A stretch of DNA of 64,000 nt. Source: Paenirhodobacter populi (GTDB lineage Bacteria > Pseudomonadota > Alphaproteobacteria > Rhodobacterales > Rhodobacteraceae). Made by a program: the position numbers and the translations under genes. Of this stretch, positions 33,229 through 42,948 are shown one piece after another. Under the pieces are notes generated by a model. That model worked only from the letters and a program-made list of their open reading frames with translations, searched no databases and was not told where the DNA came from. The first letter of the stretch is position 1. Every line of letters begins with the position of its first letter. The stretch spans positions 124,001-188,000 of the forward strand of contig NZ_SAUZ01000001.1 of the NCBI RefSeq assembly GCF_004022215.1. The letters run 5' to 3'.

Positions 33229-34722
33229 TCAGTCGACCGGCAGCGCGACGAAGCGCGGCTCGCCGGCGCGGCGCACCAGAATCAGCACCGATTTCCGGCC
33301 GCCGTCCTTGGCCGCCTTCACCTGATTCTCCAGATCCGCAAGCTGCGCCACCGGCTGTTGCCCGGCCTCGACGATCACATCGCCTTCGCGCAGGCCACGG
33401 TCATAGGCCGCCGAGGTTTCCTCGATCGACTTGACCACCAGTCCGGTCTGACCCGAGGACAGGTTGAGTTCCTGGATGAGCTGGTCGTTCAGCGGCATCA
33501 GCGTCATGCCCAGAACCTCGCCCTGCGTTTCGGCGGGGCGGTTCACCGCGGCGGGGATCGCCTCGCCCTCGGCGGTCTCGCGCCGGCCGAGCTTGACCAG
33601 CAGGGTCTGTTCCTTGCCCTCGCGCACGACGACCACGCGCACCGCCTCGCCCACCGGGGCATCGGCCACGCGCCGGACCAGATCGCGGGAGTTCTTCACT
33701 TCGCCGCCGTCGAAATTGACGATCACATCGCCCGCCAGAATGCCGGCGTCCTTGGCCGGGCCGTCGGGCACTTCGGAAACCAGCGCGCCTTCGGGCTTGG
33801 GCAGGCCCATGGCCTCACCCATCTCGGGGGTGATTTCCTGGATCTTCACGCCCAGCCAGCCGCGCCGCGTTTCGCCGAATTGCTTGAGCTGGTCGACGAC
33901 CTTCTTGACCACGTTCGACGCCATCGAGAAGCCGATCCCGATCGAGCCGCCGTTGGGCGACAGGATCGCGGTGTTCACGCCAAGCACCTGTCCGTCCATG
34001 TTGAACAGCGGCCCGCCCGAGTTGCCGCGGTTGATCGCCGCGTCGGTTTGCAGATAGTCGTCATAGGTGCCGCTCAGCTCCCGGTTACGGGCCGAGACGA
34101 TCCCCGCCGAGACCGAGAAGCCCTGACCAAGCGGGTTGCCCATCGCCATCACCCAGTCGCCCACCCGCGCCTGATCGCTGTCGGCGAAGGGCACGAAGGG
34201 CAGGGGCTTGTTCGCCTCGACCTTCAGCAGCGCGATATCCGTCTTGGTGTCGGTGCCGATCAGCTTGGCGTCCAGCTTCTCGCCGCTGTAGAACTCGATC
34301 TGGATCTCGTCCGCATTCTCGATGACGTGGTTGTTGGTGACGATATAGCCGTCTTCCGAGATCACGAAGCCCGAGCCGAGCGCCTGCGAATGGCGCGGCT
34401 GCTGCGGCCGGTTCGGCTGCTGCTGCGGCATGTTCGGGAAGGGGAAGTTCGGGAACAGGTCGGAGAAGGGCGAGCCGTCCGGGAAGGGCGAATCCTGCTG
34501 CGTCGGCGTCGAAACGGTCTGTGTCGTGGTGATCATGACCACGGCCGGGCTGACCCGTTCGGCCAGATCGGCAAAACTGTCGGGCGCGGCGCGGGCGAAG
34601 GCCGGGGCCATCGGCGTCACGGCCAGGGCGGTGGAAAGCATCATCGCCCCGAGCACCCCCGTCACGAGCCGCGTGCCACGGATCGCCTTGGGCGCAAACA
34701 GGGAAAGGGTGGTCTTGATCAT
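33229..34722 (-). CDS. degP: DegP/HtrA family periplasmic serine protease
   Basis: Periplasmic protease-chaperone for misfolded envelope proteins, 497 residues. After an N-terminal signal segment (LGAMMLSTALAVTPMAPAFA) comes a Gln/Pro-rich linker, the trypsin-like domain with His in TNNHVIE, Asp in TKTDIALLK and Ser in NRGNSGGPLF, then two PDZ domains (RGWLGVKIQEI and GMTLMPLNDQLI onward). The ATG at 34722 with GGAGCG upstream is used rather than longer starts. It ends the rpiA-gor-hflK-hflC-degP run. Confidence 0.95.
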   Translation of the reverse strand: MIKTTLSLFAPKAIRGTRLVTGVLGAMMLSTALAVTPMAPAFARAAPDSFADLAERVSPAVVMITTTQTVSTPTQQDSPFPDGSPFSDLFPNFPFPNMPQQQPNRPQQPRHSQALGSGFVISEDGYIVTNNHVIENADEIQIEFYSGEKLDAKLIGTDTKTDIALLKVEANKPLPFVPFADSDQARVGDWVMAMGNPLGQGFSVSAGIVSARNRELSGTYDDYLQTDAAINRGNSGGPLFNMDGQVLGVNTAILSPNGGSIGIGFSMASNVVKKVVDQLKQFGETRRGWLGVKIQEITPEMGEAMGLPKPEGALVSEVPDGPAKDAGILAGDVIVNFDGGEVKNSRDLVRRVADAPVGEAVRVVVVREGKEQTLLVKLGRRETAEGEAIPAAVNRPAETQGEVLGMTLMPLNDQLIQELNLSSGQTGLVVKSIEETSAAYDRGLREGDVIVEAGQQPVAQLADLENQVKAAKDGGRKSVLILVRRAGEPRFVALPVD

Positions 34723-34864
34723 GGTTCGCTCCGAAATCTCGCGCCGGGTGTCGCCGGCCTTGAGCCTGTTAAAGACCCGGGGCGCAAAAGGCGCAAATGA
34801 AAGACTGTCGCGTGGCGTCAATTCGGTGTGAAAGCCTGCGATCAGGATCGCGATCACAGGAAGG

Positions 34865-34893
34865 CAAAGGGGGCCGGCGATGCGCCGGCCCCC
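34865..34893 (-). terminator. Terminator of hflC
   Basis: Eleven-bp stem GGGGGCCGGCG / CGCCGGCCCCC (34869-34893) with loop ATG, followed on the minus strand by TTTGCC. It lies nine bases past the hflC stop and would partly separate degP from hflKC transcription. Confidence 0.75.
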
Positions 34894-34901
34894 TCTTCAG
34901 G

Positions 34902-35801
34902 TCATTGTGCGGCGACCACAGGGGTGCCGCCGTCGCCCAGGCTCTGGACGAAATGGCCGTAGTCGAAATACAGGCTCGACGGATTGGTGACGAGCGAGGT
35001 CGACCCCGGCTTCAGGCTGTCCGAGTAGAACTGCAATGCCCGGGTAAAGGCGAAGAAGGACTGGTCCCGGCCATAGGCTTCGGCATAGATGCCGTTCGCC
35101 TCGGCCTCGGCCTCACCGCGGATGATCTCGGCCTGACGGCGCGCGGCCGAGGTCAGCTCGATCACCGTCCGGTCCGCCGCGGCCCGCACGCGCTGCGCCG
35201 CTTCGCCGCCGCGGGCGCGTTCGTCCGCCGCCTCGCGTTCGCGTTCGGCCCGCATCCGGGCGTAGGTCGCCGCAAGGTTCTGCGTCGGCAGGTCGGTGCG
35301 CGTCAGCCGCACGTCGATCACGTCGACGCCGAGCGAGGCCGCCTCGCGCTTCGCCTGATCGCGGATCTGGTTCATCAGCGCGGTCCGGTCATCCGACAGC
35401 ACCGCCGTCGACGGCACGGAACCCATCACTTCGCGGATCGCGTTGTTCAGGATGCCGTCGAGCCGGCTTTTGGCGAATGCCTCGCCGCCGGTGCCAACCG
35501 CCTCGCGGAAGCGCACGGTGTCGGCGATCCGCCAGCGGGCGAAGGCATCGACCACCAGCCGGCGGTCGTCCAGCGGCGTGACTTCCAGAGGCTGGGTGTT
35601 GATGCTCAGGATCCGGTCGTCGTATTTCGCCACGGTCTGGATCAGCGGGACCTTGAAGCCAAGGCCCGGATCGGTCCGTACCGTCGTCACTTCGCCGAAC
35701 TGCAGCACCAGCGCCTTTTCGCGTTCGTCCACCACGTAGAACGAGGACAGGGCGAGCCCGCCCAGAACCACCGCGACGGGAATGAGGTATTGCGCGCGCA
35801 T
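34902..35801 (-). CDS. hflC: HflC, protease modulator
   Basis: SPFH/stomatin-family membrane protein that assembles with HflK into a cage around FtsH and limits its access to membrane substrates. 299 residues: N-terminal membrane anchor (YLIPVAVVLGGLALSSFYVV), SPFH domain (EREKALVLQFGEVT...GLGFKVPLIQTVAKYDDRIL), then a long helical part (RMRAEREREAADERARG) and QAEIIRGEAEAEANGIYAEA. Start shares one base with the hflK stop. Confidence 0.96.
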   Translation of the reverse strand: MRAQYLIPVAVVLGGLALSSFYVVDEREKALVLQFGEVTTVRTDPGLGFKVPLIQTVAKYDDRILSINTQPLEVTPLDDRRLVVDAFARWRIADTVRFREAVGTGGEAFAKSRLDGILNNAIREVMGSVPSTAVLSDDRTALMNQIRDQAKREAASLGVDVIDVRLTRTDLPTQNLAATYARMRAEREREAADERARGGEAAQRVRAAADRTVIELTSAARRQAEIIRGEAEAEANGIYAEAYGRDQSFFAFTRALQFYSDSLKPGSTSLVTNPSSLYFDYGHFVQSLGDGGTPVVAAQ

Positions 35802-36952
35802 CAGTTGTTCCCTCCCGTGGCTGCGGTCACCGTGCCGTTGCGGCGCAACTGGTCGAGCGGCAGATAGGGCACCACGCCCTGTTCGCTCTGGCTGTTGTCG
35901 ATCATCACCTTGTCGATATCCCCGAGCGTCCGTCCCATGGTTTCAAAGAACATCCGGCGTTTGGTCACATCCGGCGCCTTGACGTATTCCTCGTAGACCG
36001 AGAGGAAGCGCGCCGCCTCACCCTGCGCGTTGTTGACGGTCTGGGCACGATAGGCTTCGGCCTGTTCCTGCAACTGCGCCGCCTGACCGCGCGCACCGGC
36101 GGTCACCTGGTTGGCATAGGCATCCGCCTCTTTCTCCAGCCGGTCGCGTTCCTGCTGCGCCGCCTGCACGTCGCGGAAGCTGTCGATCACCTCGGACGGC
36201 GGGTCGGCGCGGTTGAAGTTCACCCGCACGACGTTGATGCCGACGCCGTAATTGTCGAGCGTCCCCTGCACCGCGGCGCGCAGATCGGTGGCGATCGCAC
36301 CGCGGTCGCGGTTGAGGATCGGCGACAGTTCGGACCGCGCGATGATGTCGCGCATCGCCGAGGCCGAAACGGCGCGGATCGTGTCTTCGGGATCGGCCAG
36401 ATTGAACAGGTATTTCGCCGGGTCCGAGATGTTCCAGACAACCTGATATTCGATGTCGACGATGTTCTGGTCGCGCGTCAGCATCAGCCCGGAATCCGAA
36501 TCCCCCGCGCGCCCGGTACCAAGCTCGGTCGTGCGTTCATCGGTGACGGGAAGCACTTCGGCCGTGATCACGGGCCAGGGGGCAAAGTTCAGACCGGGGT
36601 TGCCGGTCTTGTAATATTTGCCGAACATCAGCTCGAGCGAGCGTTCGTTCTGCTGCACGGTGTAGAACGAGGCCCAGCCCCAGGCCGCGACGATCCCGGC
36701 CACCACCAGCGCGACGGTGCCCTTGCCGAAGCCGCCCGTGGGCAGGCCGCCGCCGCCCGAGGGCCGTCCGCCACCCGTGCCGCGTCCCCCCATCAGCACG
36801 CGCAGATGTTCGGAACCCTTCTTCATGATGTCTTCGATCTCGGGGATCGGACCTTCGGGCGGACGCCGTCCTCCGGGTCGCCGGTTCGGGTCGCGGTCGT
36901 CTTTTCCCCCGTTCTGGCCACCGCCAGATCCCCAGGGACCTCCGTTCGTCAT
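35801..36952 (-). CDS. hflK: HflK, FtsH protease activity modulator
   Basis: Partner of HflC. 383 residues: a disordered Gly/Arg/Pro-rich N-terminus (GGRRPPEGPIPEIEDIM), a membrane segment at about 76-97 (ALVVAGIVAAWGWASFY), the SPFH domain (NERSLELMFGKYYKTGNPGL, QNIVDIEYQVVWNISDP) and a helical C-terminus (QAAQQERDRLEKEADAYANQ). Gene order hflK-hflC with a one-base overlap is standard. Confidence 0.96.
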   Translation of the reverse strand: MTNGGPWGSGGGQNGGKDDRDPNRRPGGRRPPEGPIPEIEDIMKKGSEHLRVLMGGRGTGGGRPSGGGGLPTGGFGKGTVALVVAGIVAAWGWASFYTVQQNERSLELMFGKYYKTGNPGLNFAPWPVITAEVLPVTDERTTELGTGRAGDSDSGLMLTRDQNIVDIEYQVVWNISDPAKYLFNLADPEDTIRAVSASAMRDIIARSELSPILNRDRGAIATDLRAAVQGTLDNYGVGINVVRVNFNRADPPSEVIDSFRDVQAAQQERDRLEKEADAYANQVTAGARGQAAQLQEQAEAYRAQTVNNAQGEAARFLSVYEEYVKAPDVTKRRMFFETMGRTLGDIDKVMIDNSQSEQGVVPYLPLDQLRRNGTVTAATGGNN

Positions 36953-37032
36953 GCTGTCCTCGCCTTCCGTTGTGTCCCTGCCGAGGTGGGGAGGGATCTT
37001 TCAAATTCAAGTTCGTGTGAGGGCCAAAACCC

Positions 37033-38379
37033 TCAGCGAACAGGTTTGCGCAGCGTCACCAGCTCTTCCGCCATCGTCGGATGGACGGCGCAGGTGGCGT
37101 CGAACTGCTCTTTCGTCGCGCCCATCTTCATCGCGATGGCGGCAAGCTGGATCATCTCGCCCGCGTCGGGGGCGACGATGTGGCACCCCAGAACCTTGCG
37201 CGTGGCTTTTGAAACCACGAGTTTCATCAATACCTTGTCGGGCGATCCTGCGAAAGAGGATCGCATCGGGCGGAAGCTGGTCGCGTAAACCTCGATCTCC
37301 TCCTGCGCGCGGGCGATTTCCTCGGTCAGGCCGCATGTGCCGAATTCGGGCCGGGTGAACACCGCCGAGGGCACAAGGTCGTGATCCATCCTGCGGGGCC
37401 TGGCGCCAAAGACGGTATCGGCAAAGGCATGGCCCTCGCGGATCGCCACCGGGGTCAGCGCGATGCGGTCCGTCACGTCGCCCACCGCGTAGATCGAGGG
37501 CACGTTGGTCTGCGACCAGTCATCCACCATCACCGCGCCATTGACCGCAAGCTTGACCCCCGCCGCGTCCAGCCCCAGCCCCCTGGTGTTCGGCACCCGG
37601 CCGGTGGCATAGAGCACGGCGTCGAAGGTCTCGGTGATCTCGCCCCCGGTGACGGCCAGACCCTCCGCGGTCTTGCGGACCCGGTCCACGGTCACGCCGA
37701 TGCGCGTCGCGATGCCGCGCGCCTGCATCTGTTCCGTCACCAGATCGGCGCATTCCCGGTCGAAATAGCGCATCAGGGGCGAGCGGTTCCACACCGTCAC
37801 CTGCACGCCCAGCCCTTCCATGATGCAGGCGAATTCGACGGCGATATAGCCGCCGCCGACGATCAGCAGTCGCCGGGGCAGGGCGTCGAGCTTGAACATG
37901 TCGTTCGAGGTCAGCACATGTTCGCGCCCCTCGAACTCGGGCACGAAGGGCACGTCGCCCACCGCGACGAGGATATGCTTTGCGCTGATTTCCGTGCCGT
38001 CGGCAAGCCGCACCTCATGCGGGCCGATGACGGTCGCGCGCTGGTCGTGGACGGTGACGCCGGCGCCGGTCTGGCCCTTGCGGTAGATCGCCTCCAGCCG
38101 GTCCAGCTCGGCCTCCAGCTTCGCGCGGAACGCCTGCCAGTCGAAGCGGCCCACCTCGGTGGACCAGCCGTAACCGCGCGCCTCTTCGGCCATCGTGGGC
38201 ACGGAGGAGGCATAGACCATCAGCTTCTTCGGCACGCAGCCGCGGATGACGCAGGTGCCGCCCATCCGGTATTCTTCCGCCAGCGCCACCCGCGCGCCAT
38301 ATTCCCCCGCCGCGATGCGCGCCGCCCGGACCCCGCCGGAGCCGCCGCCGATGACGAAAAGATCGTAGTCGAAGCTCAT
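37033..38379 (-). CDS. gor: Glutathione-disulfide reductase
   Basis: Reduces GSSG to GSH with NADPH using FAD. 448 residues: FAD site VIGGGSGGVRAARIAA, redox-active disulfide in GGTCVIRGCVPKK, NADPH site VGGGYIAVEFACIMEGLG, and dimer-interface His-Pro near the end (CAVHPTMAEELV). The ATG at 38379 is used; an ORF extension of 19 codons upstream lacks family similarity. It lies 63 bases after rpiA, upstream of hflK. Confidence 0.96.
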   Translation of the reverse strand: MSFDYDLFVIGGGSGGVRAARIAAGEYGARVALAEEYRMGGTCVIRGCVPKKLMVYASSVPTMAEEARGYGWSTEVGRFDWQAFRAKLEAELDRLEAIYRKGQTGAGVTVHDQRATVIGPHEVRLADGTEISAKHILVAVGDVPFVPEFEGREHVLTSNDMFKLDALPRRLLIVGGGYIAVEFACIMEGLGVQVTVWNRSPLMRYFDRECADLVTEQMQARGIATRIGVTVDRVRKTAEGLAVTGGEITETFDAVLYATGRVPNTRGLGLDAAGVKLAVNGAVMVDDWSQTNVPSIYAVGDVTDRIALTPVAIREGHAFADTVFGARPRRMDHDLVPSAVFTRPEFGTCGLTEEIARAQEEIEVYATSFRPMRSSFAGSPDKVLMKLVVSKATRKVLGCHIVAPDAGEMIQLAAIAMKMGATKEQFDATCAVHPTMAEELVTLRKPVR

Positions 38380-38442
38380 GTATCCGTCCGTTCTGTTTCC
38401 CCGCCGCGGCGTCTTGGCATGGGCCGGACGGGGCAAGGGGGC

Positions 38443-39225
38443 CTAGAGATCGGTGAAGATGTTCACCGTGTCGGGAAAGTCGATCCGTTCCTGCCGGACG
38501 GTGCCGGCGGCGATGTCGCGCAGCTCGACCTGACCCTCGGCCCCGCCGATCACCACCATGTCGCAGATGTCGATGAACAGGCCCGTCTCCACCACCCCGG
38601 CGATCTGGTTCAGCGTCACGGCCAGTTGCCGCGGATTGCCGATCCGGTTCAGGTGCAGGTCGAGGATGTAATTCCCCTCATCCGTCACGAAGGGCTGGCT
38701 GCCGTTCTGCCGCAGCGATGTCGTCCGCCCCAGCACGTCCATCGAGATCAGCGTCTCTTCTATGATCGTGCGGGTGGTCTGCCAGCCGAAGGGCACCACT
38801 TCGACCGGCAGCGGGAAGGCGCCAAGCTGCGCCACCTCTTTCGCCGCATCGGCGATCACCACCATCCGGTCCGAGGCCGTCGCCACGATCTTTTCCAGAA
38901 GATGCGCCCCGCCGCCGCCCTTGATCAGGTTCAGCTCGGGGTCGAATTCATCGGCGCCGTCGATCGTCAGATCCAGCCATTTCGCCTCGTCGAGCGAAAC
39001 GATCTCGATCCCCAGTTGCCGCGCCAGATCCGCTGTGCGGGTCGAGGTCGGCACGCCGGTGATCCGCAGCCCTTCCTCGCGCACCCGCTCGCCCAGACAG
39101 CGCACCATCCAGGCGGCGGTCGATCCGGTGCCCAGCCCGACCTTCATCCCGTCCTCGACCAGAAGCGAGGCGCATTTGGCTGCGGCGAATTTCGCCTTGT
39201 CGATGGGGGACAGATCTGCGGGCAT
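38443..39225 (-). CDS. rpiA: Ribose-5-phosphate isomerase A
   Basis: Interconverts ribose 5-phosphate and ribulose 5-phosphate in the pentose phosphate pathway. 260 residues with phosphate loop VGLGTGSTAAW, DLTIDGADEFDPELNLIKGG holding the catalytic Asp/Glu, and KEVAQLGAFPLPVEVVPFG. The ATG at 39225 is used; the frame is open far upstream, antisense to the serine dehydratase, but without similarity. Confidence 0.97.
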   Translation of the reverse strand: MPADLSPIDKAKFAAAKCASLLVEDGMKVGLGTGSTAAWMVRCLGERVREEGLRITGVPTSTRTADLARQLGIEIVSLDEAKWLDLTIDGADEFDPELNLIKGGGGAHLLEKIVATASDRMVVIADAAKEVAQLGAFPLPVEVVPFGWQTTRTIIEETLISMDVLGRTTSLRQNGSQPFVTDEGNYILDLHLNRIGNPRQLAVTLNQIAGVVETGLFIDICDMVVIGGAEGQVELRDIAAGTVRQERIDFPDTVNIFTDL

Positions 39226-39423
39226 GGGCGTATCCTTCGGATGTTGCGTTTCGCTTATAGACAACCGGGATAATGGGTGCGAGTTAAAAACCACCCACCG
39301 GCATTCCGGCCCGGCGTCCTTCTTTCCTGCCCGCTGCGCCTTCGGCCGATTGCAGGTCGCTTTCGGGCTCTCGCGCGGCGGCGATGGTGACATGCTGGCC
39401 GGACGAGAGGAAAGGCACCGCGC

Positions 39424-40803
39424 ATGTTTCTGAGCGTCTTCGATATCTTCAAGGTGGGCGTCGGCCCTTCGTCCTCGCATACGATGGGGCCGATGGTGGC
39501 GGGGGCGCGGTTTCTGGCGGCGCTGCGTGGCTCGCCCTTCCGGGCGGCGGGGCTGCGGGCGCGGCTGCACGGCTCGCTCGCCTTCACCGGCAAGGGCCAT
39601 GCGACGGACCGGGCGACGATTCTTGGCCTCGCGGGGTTCGCGCCCGACACCTATGACGCCGAGGCGGCCGAGGCGGCGCTGGCCGCGAATCGCGAAACGA
39701 AGGTGCTGACGCCGCCCGGTCTTGGCGCGCTCGCCTTCGACCCCGAGCGCGACCTGATCTTCGATTACGGCCCGCCGCTGCCGCTCCATGCCAACGGCAT
39801 GGTGATCGAGGCGCTGGACGCGCAGGGCGACGTGGTGTTGCAGGAAACCTATTATTCGATCGGCGGCGGCTTCGTGCGCACGGCGGCGGAACTCGCGTCG
39901 GTCGACGACAAGGCGCTGAGCGGCGCGGGCCCCGTGCCCTTTCCCTTCCGCACCGCCGGGGAAATGCTGGCGATGGCGCGCGAATCCGGGCTGAGCATCG
40001 CGCAGATGAAGCGGCGCAACGAACGGGTCTTCCGCAAGGATGCCGAGATCGACGCGGGCCTCGCGCGGATCTGGGCGGTGATGGACGATTGCCTGACGCG
40101 GGGGCTGACGACCGACGGCATCCTGCCCGGCGGGTTGCAGGTCAAGCGCCGGGCCAAGGCGATCCATGAATCGCTGCTGGCCGAGCGGGGAATGAACCTC
40201 GCTCCGCCCCACACGATCAACGACTGGGTGTCCGCCTATGCGATGGCGGTGAACGAGGAAAACGCCGCGGGCGGGCAGGTCGTCACCGCGCCCACCAACG
40301 GCGCCGCCGGGGTGGTGCCGGCGGTGATCCGCTACTGGCTCGACCATGTGCCGGGGGCAAGTAGCGCGCGGGTCGGGGAGTTCCTGCTGACCGCCGCGGC
40401 GGTGGGGGGGCTGATCAAGACCAATGCCTCGATCTCCGGCGCCGAATGCGGCTGTCAGGCCGAGGTGGGATCCGCCGCGGCGATGGCGGCGGCGGGGATC
40501 GCCGCCGTTCTGGGCGGCAGCCCCGAACAGATCGAGAATGCGGCGGAAATCGCGCTGGAACATCACCTCGGCATGACCTGCGACCCGGTGAAGGGGCTGG
40601 TGCAGGTGCCCTGCATCGAGCGGAACGGTCTGGGCGCGATCAAGGCGATCTCGGCCGCCTCGCTGTCGCTGCGCGGCGACGGGACGCATTTCGTGCCCCT
40701 CGACGCGGCGATCGAGACGATGCGCCAGACCGGCCGCGATATGGACCACCGCTACAAGGAAACCTCGCTCGGCGGTCTTGCCGTCAATGTGCCGAACTGC
40801 TGA
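39424..40803 (+). CDS. L-serine ammonia-lyase (L-serine dehydratase), iron-sulfur type
   Basis: Deaminates L-serine to pyruvate and ammonia. 459-residue single-chain form: the beta-like N-terminal domain starts [20 protein letters not shown], and the alpha-like domain carries [20 protein letters not shown] and [20 protein letters not shown], whose cysteines bind the [4Fe-4S] cluster. The 3' end overlaps the minus-strand LysR gene by 20 bases, tail to tail. Confidence 0.96.
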   Translation: MFLSVFDIFKVGVGPSSSHTMGPMVAGARFLAALRGSPFRAAGLRARLHGSLAFTGKGHATDRATILGLAGFAPDTYDAEAAEAALAANRETKVLTPPGLGALAFDPERDLIFDYGPPLPLHANGMVIEALDAQGDVVLQETYYSIGGGFVRTAAELASVDDKALSGAGPVPFPFRTAGEMLAMARESGLSIAQMKRRNERVFRKDAEIDAGLARIWAVMDDCLTRGLTTDGILPGGLQVKRRAKAIHESLLAERGMNLAPPHTINDWVSAYAMAVNEENAAGGQVVTAPTNGAAGVVPAVIRYWLDHVPGASSARVGEFLLTAAAVGGLIKTNASISGAECGCQAEVGSAAAMAAAGIAAVLGGSPEQIENAAEIALEHHLGMTCDPVKGLVQVPCIERNGLGAIKAISAASLSLRGDGTHFVPLDAAIETMRQTGRDMDHRYKETSLGGLAVNVPNC

Positions 40804-41698
40804 CGACCTCGCGCTTCAGCAGGTCTTCCAGCCAGTCGGCGAAGACCCGCAGCCGGCGCGACAGATGCTGGCGGTGCGGATAGAGCAGCGTCATCGGCAG
40901 CGGCGCGGCGCGATGCCGGGGCAGGATCTCGACCAGTTCCCCGGCCACCAGATGCCTGCGCACGTCATAGGCGGGAATCTGGAGCAGCCCCAGCCCGGCA
41001 AGGCAACAGGCGATGCTGGCCTCGGCGCTGTTCACCGTGACGCGGCCGCGCATCTCCATCGTCTGCGCTGTGCCGTTCTCGACCCATTCCCAAGGTTCCA
41101 CCCTCCCGGTGGTCGGCGAGGCATAGTTCACCGCCAGATGGCTGGACAGGTCGGCGGGGCTTTCCGGCGTGCCGTGCCGCGACAGATAGGCGGGGCTTGC
41201 CACGTTGATCAGCGGCAGATCCCCGATCCCCCGCGCGATCAGCCCGGAATCGGGCAGCGGGCCGACGCGCAGCGCGCAATCCACCCCCTCGCCGATCAGG
41301 TCGATGGCCCGGTCGGTCACGCCCAGATCGATCTCGACCCCCGGGTAACGGTCCAGAAACTCCGGCAGCGCCGGGGCAAGGATCAGCCGCCCGATCCGGC
41401 CCGGCACGTCGATCCGCAGCTTGCCCATGGGCTGCGCCTGCCGGTTCAGGAACAGGTTCTCGGTCTCCTCGACATCGGCGATGACCTGAAGGCAGCGTTC
41501 ATGGAAGGCGGCGCCGTCCGGCGTGGCCGACACCTTGCGCGTCGTGCGGTTGAGCAGCCGCGCCCCCACCCGCGATTCCAGCTCCGCGATCGCGGCCGAG
41601 ACGGAGGACCGTGGCATTCCCAGCGTATCCGCCGCGCGGGTGAAGCTCGCGCATTCGACGACGCGGACGAAGGTGCGGAAAAGGTCGATGCGGTCCAA
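40784..41698 (-). CDS. LysR family transcriptional regulator
   Basis: A 304-residue regulator. Residues 1-60 form the winged helix ([20 protein letters not shown] then [12 protein letters not shown]); about 88-295 form the periplasmic-binding-protein-like effector domain ([20 protein letters not shown]). It resembles the CrgA/DmlR branch that often controls an adjacent oxidoreductase. It is divergent from the SDR gene, and a palindrome sits in the gap. Effector unknown. Confidence 0.92.
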   Translation of the reverse strand: MDRIDLFRTFVRVVECASFTRAADTLGMPRSSVSAAIAELESRVGARLLNRTTRKVSATPDGAAFHERCLQVIADVEETENLFLNRQAQPMGKLRIDVPGRIGRLILAPALPEFLDRYPGVEIDLGVTDRAIDLIGEGVDCALRVGPLPDSGLIARGIGDLPLINVASPAYLSRHGTPESPADLSSHLAVNYASPTTGRVEPWEWVENGTAQTMEMRGRVTVNSAEASIACCLAGLGLLQIPAYDVRRHLVAGELVEILPRHRAAPLPMTLLYPHRQHLSRRLRVFADWLEDLLKREVVSSSAH

Positions 41699-41721
41699 TG
41701 CGATCCCTTTGTTCGGATATT

Positions 41722-41738
41722 CTGACAGATGATGTCAG
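41722..41738. promoter_or_regulatory. Palindromic operator candidate for the LysR regulator
   Basis: CTGACA-N5-TGTCAG is a perfect 6-bp inverted repeat 23 bases upstream of the lysR start and about 90 bases upstream of the SDR start. A dyad with a short spacer in a divergent LysR intergenic region fits an autoregulatory/activator site. Confidence 0.5.
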
Positions 41739-41826
41739 GATGGCGCACTTTATGCCGTGATGCCAGACGATCATTATACCGCCGAACCGCCCGCATGACT
41801 GGGGGGCACAGCACAGGAGGCACCGG

Positions 41827-42600
41827 ATGACAGCGCATTCGATCGAGGGGAAAACCGTCATCATCGCCGGAGGGGCGAAGAACCTTGGCGGGCTGATCGC
41901 GCGTGACCTTGCCGGGCACGGGGCGAAGGCGATCGCCATCCATTACAACAGCGCGGCGAGCGAAGCGGCCGCCGAGGAAACCGTGGCGGCGGTCAAGGCC
42001 GCGGGCGCGCGGGCGGCGGCCTTTCAGGCCGACCTGACCACGGCCGGGGCGGTGGAGAAGCTCTTCGCCGATGCGGTAGCAACCTTCGGTCGCCCGGACA
42101 TCGCGATCAACACCGTGGGCAAGGTGCTGAAGAAGCCGATCCTCGACATTTCCGAGGCGGAATATGACGAGATGAGCGCGGTGAACGCCAAATCCGCCTT
42201 CTTCTTCCTCAAGGAGGCCGGGCGGCATCTGAACGACGACGGGGCGATCGTGACGCTGGTCACCTCGCTTCTGGGGGCGTTCACGCCGTTCTACGCGAGC
42301 TACGCGGGCACCAAGGCGCCGGTCGAGCATTTCACCCGCGCGGCGGCCAAGGAATTCGGCGAACGCGGCATTTCCGTCAATGCGATCGGGCCGGGGCCGA
42401 TGGACACGCCCTTCTTCTACGGGCAGGAAAGCCCCGAGGCGCAGGCCTATCACAAATCCGCCGCGGCGCTGTCGAAATTCTCGAAAACCGGGCTGACGGA
42501 TATCGAGGATATCGTGCCCTATGTTCGTTTCCTCGTGTCCGAGGGCTGGTGGATGACGGGGCAGACGATCCTCGTCAACGGGGGCTACACCACGAAATAG
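41827..42600 (+). CDS. SDR family oxidoreductase
   Basis: A 257-residue classical short-chain dehydrogenase/reductase. Cofactor loop IIAGGAKNLGGLIARDL, the NTVG element, the active-site Ser in LVTSLLG and YASYAGTK giving the catalytic Tyr-x3-Lys, then VNAIGPGPMDTPFF. Cofactor is probably NAD(P)H; substrate unknown. It is divergent from a LysR gene that likely regulates it. Repeat copy 2 and two terminators follow. Confidence 0.92.
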   Translation: MTAHSIEGKTVIIAGGAKNLGGLIARDLAGHGAKAIAIHYNSAASEAAAEETVAAVKAAGARAAAFQADLTTAGAVEKLFADAVATFGRPDIAINTVGKVLKKPILDISEAEYDEMSAVNAKSAFFFLKEAGRHLNDDGAIVTLVTSLLGAFTPFYASYAGTKAPVEHFTRAAAKEFGERGISVNAIGPGPMDTPFFYGQESPEAQAYHKSAAALSKFSKTGLTDIEDIVPYVRFLVSEGWWMTGQTILVNGGYTTK

Positions 42601-42623
42601 CAGGTCGCGGCCGGAATGGCGCG

Positions 42624-42690
42624 GAGGGGGCCAGTCCCCTCTTGGTCTGTGGCCAATTCACCCCCGGGATATTTAGGGAAAGCCGAAGGG
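42624..42690 (+). repeat. Dispersed two-hairpin intergenic element, copy 2
   Basis: Begins 24 bases past the SDR stop. Hairpin 1 GAGGGGGC/GTCCCCTC-type (42624-42641, one mismatch), hairpin 2 TTGGTC tgt GGCCAA (42642-42656, one G-U pair), core CCCGGGATATTTAGGGAAA at 42663-42681. Confidence 0.8.
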
Positions 42691-42695
42691 AAAAT

Positions 42696-42726
42696 GGCGC
42701 ATCCAGTTGATGCGCCGCCGATTTTT
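42696..42726 (+). terminator. Rho-independent terminator after the SDR gene
   Basis: Perfect 8-bp stem GGCGCATC / GATGCGCC with loop CAGTT (42696-42716), then GCCGA and five T. It comes directly after repeat copy 2. Confidence 0.7.
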
Positions 42727-42782
42727 GGATGACGTATGGATTTCGGAAATATGTTTTCATGAGTGGATGGTTGTGTTGACTG

Positions 42783-42812
42783 TGGCCGGGCGTCTTGCCC
42801 GGCCGCTTTTTT
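42783..42812 (+). terminator. Second strong terminator upstream of the GcvT-family gene
   Basis: Eight-bp stem GGCCGGGC / GCCCGGCC with loop GTCTT (42784-42804), then GC and six T (42807-42812). It lies 137 bases before the next gene start, so it is either a tandem terminator, the end of a short RNA, or an attenuator. No riboswitch I know is recognisable before it. Confidence 0.8.
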
Positions 42813-42948
42813 ATGACCGTCGGCGCGGGAGGCGTTTTCGCGCGGATGGTGAAACGGTCGGGAACCTCTCTTATCATGTCGCAATCTCACGGACGAAAGC
42901 GGCATCCGGCGCTAACCTTTGCCGGTCAGCGGGTCGCGCGAGGATGAA

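Noticed and set aside
39226-40749. Apparent 500-codon N-terminal extension of rpiA
   Set aside because: It is read-through antisense to serine dehydratase; rpiA has its family start at 39225.
42813-42948. Glycine riboswitch before the GcvT-family gene
   Set aside because: The conserved glycine aptamer sequences are not present in the leader.
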